Source: Gammaproteobacteria bacterium HGW-Gammaproteobacteria-13
Lineage (GTDB): Bacteria; Pseudomonadota; Gammaproteobacteria; Pseudomonadales; Pseudomonadaceae
Length of the DNA: 64,000 nt
Direction: 5' to 3'
Assembly (NCBI GenBank): GCA_002840155.1
Contig: PGZH01000009.1
Coordinates: 223,255 to 287,254, forward strand
Below, piece by piece: positions 52,891 through 60,951 of this stretch (positions are counted from its first letter, which is position 1; every line of letters begins with the position of its first letter). Made by a program: the position numbers and the translations under genes. The notes beneath the pieces were generated by a model. It searched no databases. It worked only from the letters and a program-made list of their open reading frames with translations, and had not been told where the DNA came from.

Positions 52891-53967
52891 TTACAGGTTT
52901 TTCTCGGCGGCCATCTGCATATAACTGCCATCGAAACGCAGCAGGATGTTGTCGGTATTGCCCAGGCTGCGTTCACCGCTAAAGGCGATGCCGAGCTTAT
53001 CCAGGCCCTTGCCGTCGTGGCCGAGCAGCTTCTGCTGGTCGGCGAACTGCGCGACCCGTTGCATCAGTTCGGGCATCTTGTTGGCGCGGGCAAAGGCCAG
53101 GGCGTAACGCGGTGAATAGAACGAGCGCAGGGTGTCGAGTTGCTGGCTGAAATCTTCCGGCGTGGTGCCGGCGGCGCTGGCCATCTTGGCCCGTGCTGCG
53201 CGCCCAGCATCGGTGGGCATGCCCATCAGTAGCTGGGTTTCGAACCAGGCACCGGTCAGCGCCTTGCCCAGCTCCGGGTGGGCGGCGAGGACCTTGCTGT
53301 TGACCACGGTGAGGTCGACGATCTCACCGGGAATCAGGTTGGAACTGAACACCTGGCTGACCTGGGTCTGCTGCTTGATCTTGGCCAGGATCGGGTTCCA
53401 GGTGATCACCGCATCGCCCTGGCCGGCGAGAAAGGCCTCGGCAATCTGCGTGTCGGAGACGTGCTGGATGGTCACATCCGCAGGCGTGAGCAGGGCCCAT
53501 TCCAGGGCGCGGCTGAGCAGGTAGTGCGACACCGAGTTCTCCACCAGCAGCACGGTTTTGCCCTTGAGGTCTTTCAGGGTCAGACCCGGGCCGCGCAGCA
53601 AAATGGCATCCGCACCGTTGGAGAAGTCGCCGATGATCAATGCGGTGGAGTCCACGCCCGCCGCAGCCGGGATGGTCAGGGCATCCATATTGGTCATCGA
53701 GCAGGCATCGAACTCCCCGGCGCTGTAGCGCTCGATTGAGCCGACGTAGTCCGGCACTTCGCTGACTTCGACGCGGATGCCGTACTGGTCGGCCCATTTC
53801 TTCACGATGCCTTCGTTGGCGGCATAGCCCCAGGGCATCCAGCCGGCGAAGATCGACCAGCACAGCTTGAAGGTTTTCGGCTCATTCGCAGCAGTGGCCG
53901 GTTGCAGCAGCAGGGCGGCGAGCAGGCAGGTGGCGGTCAGGCGGGCGAGCAGGGTGAATAGCGGCAT
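52891..53967 (-). CDS. ABC substrate-binding protein, copy 1 (guanidine-linked)
   Basis: 358 residues. Signal peptide to ATAA, then FKLCWSIFAGWMPWGYAANEG, FDACSMTNMDALTIPAAAG and STALIIGDFSNGADAILL. Paralogue of the protein encoded at 51470. It lies behind a separate guanidine-I riboswitch. The two may bind different guanidino compounds or differ in affinity. Confidence 0.92.
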   Translation of the reverse strand: MPLFTLLARLTATCLLAALLLQPATAANEPKTFKLCWSIFAGWMPWGYAANEGIVKKWADQYGIRVEVSEVPDYVGSIERYSAGEFDACSMTNMDALTIPAAAGVDSTALIIGDFSNGADAILLRGPGLTLKDLKGKTVLLVENSVSHYLLSRALEWALLTPADVTIQHVSDTQIAEAFLAGQGDAVITWNPILAKIKQQTQVSQVFSSNLIPGEIVDLTVVNSKVLAAHPELGKALTGAWFETQLLMGMPTDAGRAARAKMASAAGTTPEDFSQQLDTLRSFYSPRYALAFARANKMPELMQRVAQFADQQKLLGHDGKGLDKLGIAFSGERSLGNTDNILLRFDGSYMQMAAEKNL

Positions 53968-54020
53968 GGGTAACCTCGGGTCAGTCAGCGGGAACAGGAA
54001 AGCGAACAGCAGTGCTGTGC

Positions 54021-54140
54021 GTTCTCCCGGGCTTTTATCCCGCCGTGTAACCCCATGGCCGTGGCCACTGCGTGAGGTCGTCGACTCTCGGACCAGTCAT
54101 TCGCTGCAGGCTTGCTCAGCGAACCGGAACCCTAGTCGAC
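54021..54140 (-). ncRNA. Guanidine-I (ykkC) riboswitch 1
   Basis: Minus strand: CTAGGGTTCCGGTT, GGTCCGAGAGTCG and ACGGCGGGATAAAAGCCCGG then GAGA. Same conserved blocks as riboswitch 2, with a longer middle helix. It ends about 55 nt before the ATG at 53967. Confidence 0.95.
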
Positions 54141-54394
54141 CATTGCAGATTGTCTGGCTGCAAGCTGCTTGCCGCCGTACGCATTTCCTTTATGCGCAGA
54201 ACGCTAAGCGAGGACTGTGCCAGGTTGGCCTGTGTAAGCCGAAGCGAAGGCCGTATCGGCGCTGAAATAATTTGTCATGAAATCTGCTGCTTAGGGCCAA
54301 CGCACTGGATGGCCTGCGCCGTTGTCTATTCATTGGGAGCAATCCCTGGCAGCGACAACGGTCGCTGCCGCACCCGCGGTCGAAGGAGGCCGCT

Positions 54395-54862
54395 ATGTCA
54401 TACAAATCCATGCTGCTGGCGTTGTTGGTTTTGTCTTTAAGCGGTTGTGCGGTCTACGGCGGCGGCAGTGGTTATGGCCACCGCGGTTATGATCGCGGAC
54501 CTTCGACTACCTACTATCAGGTGCAACGCTACCCGGTTTACGTGGTGCCGCAGCCGCAGCGTTATAAGGCCTATCACCATGACGGGCGACGCTACGATGA
54601 TCACCGTCAGCCACCGCGTTATTACGTGCCGGCCCCGCAGCCGCGTCATTACCAAACGCACAAGTACCAGAACCGTCATGACTACCGCGTGACGCAACCG
54701 CACGCTGGCTGGGATGGTCGCCGTGATCGCGACCACTCGCGCAACCATCAGCAGCAGCGCCCGCAACGCCATGATGCACAACGGGGTGGTGAGCGCCGTG
54801 GTGATGATCGACGCGAGGGGCGGCGTGATGAGAGTAAGGGCTGGGAGCGGCAGCGCAACTAA
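54395..54862 (+). CDS. Basic, Tyr/His/Arg-rich lipoprotein
   Basis: 155 residues with a lipoprotein signal (LALLVLSLSGC, lipobox LSGC). The mature part has few hydrophobics and is full of Tyr, His, Arg, Asp and Gln (YYVPAPQPRHYQTHKYQNRHDYR). No domain recognised. Low complexity suggests an extended, disordered envelope protein. Good AAGGAGG site. Function unknown. Confidence 0.75.
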   Translation: MSYKSMLLALLVLSLSGCAVYGGGSGYGHRGYDRGPSTTYYQVQRYPVYVVPQPQRYKAYHHDGRRYDDHRQPPRYYVPAPQPRHYQTHKYQNRHDYRVTQPHAGWDGRRDRDHSRNHQQQRPQRHDAQRGGERRGDDRREGRRDESKGWERQRN

Positions 54863-55062
54863 GAACCTATTTACGATCTGCTGCGCGTCGGCTCTGCTGC
54901 GTTAAAAACAGGCTCGGATGCGAGCCTAGTCGGAATGCTCATGTACAGCTCGTACACTCGTGTGCGAGCCCAGTCCGCTTCCTCGCCGCTTTGATCAGCC
55001 AGAGGCTGTTACTAACGTAGCGCCTTGCATAGCTCTAGCTCGCGAGCTCGTAAACAGGTTCT
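54862..55062. repeat. MITE-like 200-bp element with inverted ends
   Basis: AGAACCTATTTACGA at the left end and CGTAAACAGGTTCT at the right are imperfect inverted ends. Internal text such as CTGCTGCGCGTCGG, CTGCTGCGTTAAAA and ATGCTCATGTAC recalls repeats I remember from other Pseudomonas genomes. It holds no ORF and begins at the last base of the lipoprotein gene. Confidence 0.6.
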
Positions 55063-55074
55063 AACCAACTATTT

Positions 55075-56010
55075 TTAGGCGCGTTGCGAATCCGCTGCGC
55101 CTTCAAGCTGACGGCCGAAGAGCTGATCTTCGGCCAGTATCTCTTCCCGTATAGTTTGCGCCGCCGGTGACAGGCTGTGCCCGGCGCGGCTGATCAGGGC
55201 GTAGGCGGATTGCTCGGTCAACGCACCTGCTTCCAGCGGCAACCGCGCCAGGCGACCTGTCTGGATATCCTCGGCCACCACATCCCAGGGCGCCATGCTT
55301 AGCACGTCGCTATCGGCCACCAGGGCTTTGAGCACCATAAAGTTATCGCACTGAATACTCAGCGGCTGTTCGCGGCCGCTGAGTGCGCGCAGGTTCTGCT
55401 CGACCGCCTGCGGTAGCTGGGTGCCGGCAATGGGGTAGTCGAGCAGATCGTGCATACGCAGCGTCGGTTGCTCCAGCAGTGGGTGCCCGGGGCGGCAGAA
55501 CAGTACGCCGCTGTGGCGCTGAAGCGGTTCGATGCACAGCGCGGGGTCGTCAAGCAGCTCGCGGCTGTCGGCGACAAACAACTCCAGGGCGTCATCCAGC
55601 AGGCTGCTGCGCAGTTCCAGCCAGTTGCCAATCTGCAGATTGATCCGCACCCGTGGGTAACGCTGCGCCATGCGTCCCAGCGCTCGTGGCACCAGACGCG
55701 CGGCCGGGTAGGGGCCGGTGCCCAGACGCAGTTCACCGGTTTGCAGATTACCCAACTGGCTAACGGCATTCTTCAGCGCGCGGCTGCCGGCCAGCAGGCG
55801 TTGAGCATGTTCCAGTACCAGTTGGCCGTGGGTGGTCAGGCTGATACCGCGGCTGTGCCGGTCGACCAGGTTGCAGCCGAGGCTGGACTCCAGTGCCTGA
55901 ATACTGCGGCTTAGGGCAGGTTGGCTGAGGTGCACGGCTTCGGCGGCACGGGCGAAATGGCCGTGCTCGGCGAGGGCGACAAAGTGGCGGAGCTGGCGTA
56001 GATCATTCAT
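55075..56010 (-). CDS. LysR-family transcriptional regulator
   Basis: 311 residues with the winged HTH at the N terminus (LRQLRHFVALAEHGHFARAAEAVHLSQPALSRSIQALES) and a LysR_substrate domain after it. Divergent from the alkylsulfatase-like gene (97-bp gap), which it probably regulates. Sulfur- or surfactant-linked inducer not shown. Confidence 0.9.
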   Translation of the reverse strand: MNDLRQLRHFVALAEHGHFARAAEAVHLSQPALSRSIQALESSLGCNLVDRHSRGISLTTHGQLVLEHAQRLLAGSRALKNAVSQLGNLQTGELRLGTGPYPAARLVPRALGRMAQRYPRVRINLQIGNWLELRSSLLDDALELFVADSRELLDDPALCIEPLQRHSGVLFCRPGHPLLEQPTLRMHDLLDYPIAGTQLPQAVEQNLRALSGREQPLSIQCDNFMVLKALVADSDVLSMAPWDVVAEDIQTGRLARLPLEAGALTEQSAYALISRAGHSLSPAAQTIREEILAEDQLFGRQLEGAADSQRA

Positions 56011-56107
56011 GCGTGCTGTGCATCGCTATTGAGTTTGGAATGCATTGGAATTATTGACTTGGTTTGGCCAATCTTCCAGCACTGCCAATAACAATGAGCG
56101 CCTTCGC

Positions 56108-57895
56108 ATGTTTTCACTCAATCGAATTGCCGCCGTGCTGCTGAGCCTGGCGTTACCCATGGCCGGCCACGCAGCTTTGCCGGAAGAGCAGATCAAAGCC
56201 TCGATCCACCCGGAACTGGCCGAACACAGCAAACACTTCGCGCAGAAGGTCTACCAGGTGGCCGGCAACGTCTATTCGGCGGTCGGCTGGCAGCTGGGCA
56301 ACGTGGCGATGATTGAGGCGCCGGAAGGGCTGATCATCATCGACACCGGCGAATCGGTCAGCGAATCGCGCAAGATCATGGCCGAGTTCCGCAAGATCAG
56401 CGACAAGCCGGTCAAGGCGGTGGTCTACACCCACTTCCACTCCGACCATATCAACGGCGTAAAAGCTTTCGTCACTGAAGAGCAGGTGCGCAGCGGTGAA
56501 GTGCAGATCATTGCCCATGAAACCCTGCTGGCCAATGTGGTGGCCCAGGGCGCGCTGGTCGGGCCGATTCTGTCGGTGCGCTCCGGCTACAGCTTCGGCG
56601 CCATGCTCCCCGAGGGTGATCACGAACAGATGAATGCCGGTATCGGGCCCATTGCCAAGGTCGAGGCCGCAACTTTTATTGCGCCGACTCTGACCTTCAA
56701 GGACAAGCTCGACACCCGCATTGCCGGCCTGGACCTGCAGTTTCTGCATGTGCCCAGCGAAGCTCCGGACGAGATCATCATTTACCTACCGGATAACCGC
56801 GTGCTGATCAGTGCCGAAGTGGAGCAGGGCCCGACCCTACCGAATATCCACACCCTGCGCGGCACCAAGTTCCGCGACCCGGTGGTGTGGGTCGAGAGCC
56901 TGGACAAGCTGCGCGCCTATAAGGCCGAGCATATGGTGCCGCTGCATGGCCGCCCGGTCAGTGGCCAGGATAAGGTCGAGGAAGTATTGCGCATGACCCG
57001 CGACGGTATTGCCTATATCCACGACCAGAGCGTGCGCTGGATGAACAAGGGCCTGACCCCGGACGAGCTGGTCGAGAAGGTCAAACTGCCGCCACACCTG
57101 GCGGGCTACACACCTTATCTGCGCGAGTACTACGGCACGGTGAAGCACAGCGTGCGGCAGATCTATAACGGTTATATGGGCTGGTTCCAGGGCGACCCGG
57201 TGGCGCTTGACCCGTTGCCGCCGAAAGACAAGGCCGAGCGTCTGATTGCCTTGATGGGTGGTCGGGAAAAACTGCTGCTGGCCGCCGGAGAAGCCTATCT
57301 CAAGGGTGATTACCAATGGGCCGCCGAGCTTTCCAGCTACGCCATTCAGGTGGACAACGAGGACAAGTTAGCGCGCGATATTAAGGCGCGCAGCTTTCGC
57401 AAACTGGGTTACGCCAGCATGAATATCAATTGGCGCAACTGGTACCTGATGAGCGCCATGGAGCTGGAGGGCCAGTTTGCCGGCGGTAAAGTGCAGCAGA
57501 TGGCGCAAAGCATACGCAGCGTGTTTCTCTCGGCGGACATGCTCAAGGCCTTCCCGGCAAAAATATTTCTGCAAAACTGGATTACCCGGGTCGACCCGGA
57601 CAATGCCAATGATGTGCAGCTGACCCTAGGCTTCAGCTTCCCGGATATCGGCGAGGAATGGGCGCTGGAAGTGCGTCGCGGTGTGGTGCAGTTGCACCAG
57701 GGCATCCCCGAGGGCACCACGCTCAAGCTGACCCTCGACAAGACGTACCTGGACACTGTGATGAGCGGCGAGAACGGCCTGCTCAAGGGCGCGCTACTGG
57801 GTGATGTAAAAGTCGACGGCAATCTGCTGGAGATCAAGACCTTCCTCGGCTGCTTCGATTTCAGCGATGAACCGATTGCCCTGACGCTGCGTTGA
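56108..57895 (+). CDS. Alkylsulfatase-like metallo-beta-lactamase protein (SdsA/BDS1 family)
   Basis: 595 residues from the ATG at 56108 with a signal peptide (to GHA). The metal motif THFHSDH is at 108-114, the second-metal residues follow (SAEVEQGP, HGRPVSG), then the alkylsulfatase dimerisation domain (EELVEKVKLPPHL ... YGTVKHSVRQIYNGYMGWFQGDP) and a C-terminal SCP2-like domain. Family members hydrolyse alkyl sulfates such as SDS; substrate here not provable. An in-frame ATG at 56045 exists. Confidence 0.87.
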   Translation: MFSLNRIAAVLLSLALPMAGHAALPEEQIKASIHPELAEHSKHFAQKVYQVAGNVYSAVGWQLGNVAMIEAPEGLIIIDTGESVSESRKIMAEFRKISDKPVKAVVYTHFHSDHINGVKAFVTEEQVRSGEVQIIAHETLLANVVAQGALVGPILSVRSGYSFGAMLPEGDHEQMNAGIGPIAKVEAATFIAPTLTFKDKLDTRIAGLDLQFLHVPSEAPDEIIIYLPDNRVLISAEVEQGPTLPNIHTLRGTKFRDPVVWVESLDKLRAYKAEHMVPLHGRPVSGQDKVEEVLRMTRDGIAYIHDQSVRWMNKGLTPDELVEKVKLPPHLAGYTPYLREYYGTVKHSVRQIYNGYMGWFQGDPVALDPLPPKDKAERLIALMGGREKLLLAAGEAYLKGDYQWAAELSSYAIQVDNEDKLARDIKARSFRKLGYASMNINWRNWYLMSAMELEGQFAGGKVQQMAQSIRSVFLSADMLKAFPAKIFLQNWITRVDPDNANDVQLTLGFSFPDIGEEWALEVRRGVVQLHQGIPEGTTLKLTLDKTYLDTVMSGENGLLKGALLGDVKVDGNLLEIKTFLGCFDFSDEPIALTLR

Positions 57896-58005
57896 GTGTT
57901 GCTGCGTCACTCGACCCGACCAAAGTGCGGACGCGCGTGAGGCATTATCAGGGCAGACTGCTCAGGTTTTTCACCTGGCTGACTTAGCTGATTAAGGAGT
58001 GATGT

Positions 58006-58257
58006 ATGCCTGTTCTGATATTCGCCAAAGGCGCGCTGGCCGCATTCTGGCTACTGGCGCTGCTCAACCTGCTCTACCCCATGGGCGAGGGCTGGTACCT
58101 GGCGGTCAACCTGATTGCCGGCGGCATGCTGCTGGCGCATCTCGGCGAGCTGCTGCTGTTCAAGGCCCGCCTGGTCGGCCAGCCGCAGCCCTGGTTGCAG
58201 CGGGTGCAGGTGCTGTTGTTTGGCTTTGTGCATTTGCAGGGCTTGACTCGCGCCTAA
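58006..58257 (+). CDS. DUF1145-type small membrane protein
   Basis: 83 residues with about two membrane helices (LAAFWLLALLNLLYP and LAVNLIAGGMLLAHLGELLLF) and the Pro-rich end QPQPWLQRVQVLLFGFVHLQGL. Conserved in gammaproteobacteria with unknown function. TTAAGGAGTG is a good ribosome site. Confidence 0.8.
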   Translation: MPVLIFAKGALAAFWLLALLNLLYPMGEGWYLAVNLIAGGMLLAHLGELLLFKARLVGQPQPWLQRVQVLLFGFVHLQGLTRA

Positions 58258-58524
58258 GCCGTCGCTGTCTATCGAGCAACGGTCGTATACCTGCAACGGG
58301 TAATGCGACCGTTATCGCAAATGATCATCGCCCTTTCGACGGATTGCCCCCGCAGTAGCTGTGGACATTGTGTTTTGTGCCCATGCCCCGCACCATGACG
58401 GCCGTCGTGCCGCTGCCACTTTCCCTGTGGCGAACCTGCTTCTGCCAAGCGCCTGCACCGACCTGAATTATTGAACCGTAATCGAGCCCGATTTTTTCTG
58501 CGGTGGGCTCGACAGGAGTGGTTG

Positions 58525-60459
58525 ATGTCGTTGTTCAAGCAGCTGTTTATCGCCATCTGCGTGCTGATGTTGGTTAATTTCACCGGCAGTTTTCTGGTCA
58601 GCGTCGAGAGCTCGCGCGAGCAACAGGTCAACCAGCTGCGCGCGCATGCCCAGGATGCTGCCACGGCCCTGGGCTTGTCGCTCAGCCCGCATGTCAACGA
58701 CACCGCGATGATCGAGCTGATGGTCAGCTCGATTTTCGACAGTGGCTACTTTGAGAGCATCCGCGTCACCGATCCTGCGACCGGCGAACTACTGGTCGAG
58801 CGCAGTGGTGTGCCGGTCAGCGGCGAAGCGCCGCAATGGTTCGCCCAACTGGTCGATCTGGAAGCCGCGCAGGGCGATGCAATTGTCAGTGACGGCTGGC
58901 GGCAAGCCGCGCAGGTGCAGGTGATCAGTCATCCGCTGTTTGCCGTTAGCAAACTCTGGCAGAGCACCTTGGGCAATCTGCTGTGGCTGACCTTGAGCGG
59001 CGTGCTGTGTATTGCACTGGGTGTGTTGCTGCTCAAGCGTCAGCTGCGCCCGTTGGACTATATGGTCGAACAGTCCAATGCCATCGCCCGCCGTGAGTTC
59101 CTAAGCTTGCCGGAGTTGCCGAAAACCCCCGAGTTTCGCCGGGTGGTCAACGCCATGAACCAGATGGTTGGCAAGCTCAAGGCGCTGTTTGCCGAAGAAG
59201 CCGCGCGCAGTGAAGTGCTGCGCGCCGAAGCCTACCAGGACAGCCTGACCGGGCTGGCTAACCGACGCTATTTCGATTTACAGCTGCACGCGCGGCTCAA
59301 CGTTGAGGAGCAGGCCTGCAGCGGTTACCTGCTGTTGCTGCGGGTCAATGACCTAAGCGGCCTCAACCAGCGCTTGGGTGGCCAGCGTACTGATCAACTG
59401 CTGATCAGCATTGCCGAACAGTTGCAGCAGCTCAGTCAGGGCCGTTTTGTTCTGGCGCGTAATCGTGGTGGTGAGTTCGCTCTGCTGGCGCCGGGCCTTG
59501 AACGCAGCGAAGCACTGCAACTGGCCGAGCAGCTTGAGCAGAGCCTGCATAGCCTGCAGCAGACCGGCGCCAGTGACTGCTTACCGGTAGCGCATATCGG
59601 CTTGACCAGCTTTGCTCCCGGTGCGGCGGAGGATGAGCTGTACCGTGCATTGGATGCTGCCTTGGCGCTGGCCGCCAGCCAGGCTCAGCCGAGCTGGGCG
59701 TTCAATGAGTTGGCCGAGCAATCGCTGGCTGTGGACGAGGGGCAAAGTTGGTACAACCTGCTGGATCAAGCGCTGGGACAGGGCCGTATTCAATTGTTCT
59801 TCCAGCCGGTGGTGGCTGCTGATGAACCTGCACGCGTGCTGCACCACAAGGTGCTGGCACGGGTGATTGACGAGCAGGGCGAGGTGATTCCCGCTGGGCG
59901 CTTTCTGCCTTGGGTGGAGCGTTTCGGCTGGGCGGCGCGACTGGATCGAGTCATGCTCAATCTGGTGTTGACGCAGCTGCACAGTCATTCAGTTGCCGTG
60001 GCGCTGAGCCTGTCCGGCACTAGCATTCGCGATCCCCAGGAGCTGGCGGCGTTGTATGCCCAGTTGCAGCAACACCGGCAACTGGGGCCGCGCCTGACCC
60101 TGGAGCTGGATGAAGATCAATTACCTGATCAGGCAGCGCTGGAAAACCTGACCCAACGGTTGCGCAGCCTGGGCTTTGGCCTCGGCTTGCAGCACTTTGG
60201 TGGACGCTTCAGCATGATCGGCAACCTGGCCAAGCTTGGCCTTGGTTACCTCAAGGTTGATGGCAGCTATATCCGCGATATTGATCAGGAAAACGACAAA
60301 CGCCTGTTTATCGAAGCCATGCAGCGCGCAGCCAACAGCATCGATCTGCCGCTGATTGCCGAGCGTGTGGAAAGTGAAGGGGAGTGGCAGGTACTGCGCG
60401 CCATGGGCATCAACGGCGTGCAGGGGCGTCTATTCGGTGAGCCGGGACCTTGGCGCTGA
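58525..60459 (+). CDS. lapD: c-di-GMP receptor LapD
   Basis: 644 residues from the ATG at 58525 (CAGGAG). Order: TM1, a periplasmic LapD_MoxY domain (SSIFDSGYFESIRVTD), TM2 (about 160-180), HAMP (LRPLDYMVEQSNAIARREF), degenerate GGDEF (RNRGGEFALL) and degenerate EAL (HHKVLARV instead of EAL), so it is a receptor, not an enzyme. LapD binds c-di-GMP and sequesters the protease LapG, retaining the surface adhesin. The adhesin gene lies 493 bp downstream on the other strand. lapG is not in the window. Confidence 0.94.
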   Translation: MSLFKQLFIAICVLMLVNFTGSFLVSVESSREQQVNQLRAHAQDAATALGLSLSPHVNDTAMIELMVSSIFDSGYFESIRVTDPATGELLVERSGVPVSGEAPQWFAQLVDLEAAQGDAIVSDGWRQAAQVQVISHPLFAVSKLWQSTLGNLLWLTLSGVLCIALGVLLLKRQLRPLDYMVEQSNAIARREFLSLPELPKTPEFRRVVNAMNQMVGKLKALFAEEAARSEVLRAEAYQDSLTGLANRRYFDLQLHARLNVEEQACSGYLLLLRVNDLSGLNQRLGGQRTDQLLISIAEQLQQLSQGRFVLARNRGGEFALLAPGLERSEALQLAEQLEQSLHSLQQTGASDCLPVAHIGLTSFAPGAAEDELYRALDAALALAASQAQPSWAFNELAEQSLAVDEGQSWYNLLDQALGQGRIQLFFQPVVAADEPARVLHHKVLARVIDEQGEVIPAGRFLPWVERFGWAARLDRVMLNLVLTQLHSHSVAVALSLSGTSIRDPQELAALYAQLQQHRQLGPRLTLELDEDQLPDQAALENLTQRLRSLGFGLGLQHFGGRFSMIGNLAKLGLGYLKVDGSYIRDIDQENDKRLFIEAMQRAANSIDLPLIAERVESEGEWQVLRAMGINGVQGRLFGEPGPWR

Positions 60460-60540
60460 GAGCCGCTTTTGTAGGAGCGGCGGGGACGCCTAGGCCATGC
60501 CCGTGAGCTGTTGCTAGCCTGACGTATCGCTGGTCTGGGG

Positions 60541-60879
60541 TCAGATCAGTTTCGATTCGTCGTCGTTGATCAGTCGATGCAGGCCACCCAAGGCATCCCG
60601 CGCCTTGCTACGGCCGACCAACTTGCCCTGCGCCGCTTCCGGTAGATCAGTGATACGCACCACGCCCTTGCGGATCAGCACGGTAATCAAGTCTTCCAGT
60701 ACCCGGATCATATCCAGGTCACTCTGCTTGAGCTGCAGCAGGCTGCTTTCTACGCTCTGATTGGCATACCAGGCTTCTGCTTCCTGGCTGTCAGCCAGAA
60801 GCTCGCCATCCATACCTTCGAAAGGCGCCGCCTCAACCTGTTGCAAATTGCCCCAGGCATCGCGCTTTACATACAACAT
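60541..60879 (-). CDS. Conserved small hypothetical protein
   Basis: 112 residues from the ATG at 60879 (AAGGAGC site). Mostly acidic helices, MLYVKRDAWGNLQQVEAAPFEGMDG, then LLQLKQSDLDMIRVLEDLITVLIRKG and a basic end. I recall similar Pseudomonas proteins labelled 'tryptophan synthase beta-like', a name without functional support. Downstream of the adhesin and transcribed in the same direction. Confidence 0.75.
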   Translation of the reverse strand: MLYVKRDAWGNLQQVEAAPFEGMDGELLADSQEAEAWYANQSVESSLLQLKQSDLDMIRVLEDLITVLIRKGVVRITDLPEAAQGKLVGRSKARDALGGLHRLINDDESKLI

Positions 60880-60912
60880 CGACCGCTCCTTGCCTTGTTG
60901 GCCGCCCTGAAT

Positions 60913-60947
60913 AAACAACCCCGCTTCCTTATGGTAGCGGGGTTGTG
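60913..60947 (-). terminator. Intrinsic terminator of the adhesin gene
   Basis: Minus strand: ACAACCCCGC-TACCATAAGGAA-GCGGGGTTGT followed by TTATT, starting right after the adhesin stop at 60952. Confidence 0.85.
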
Positions 60948-60951
60948 GTCA

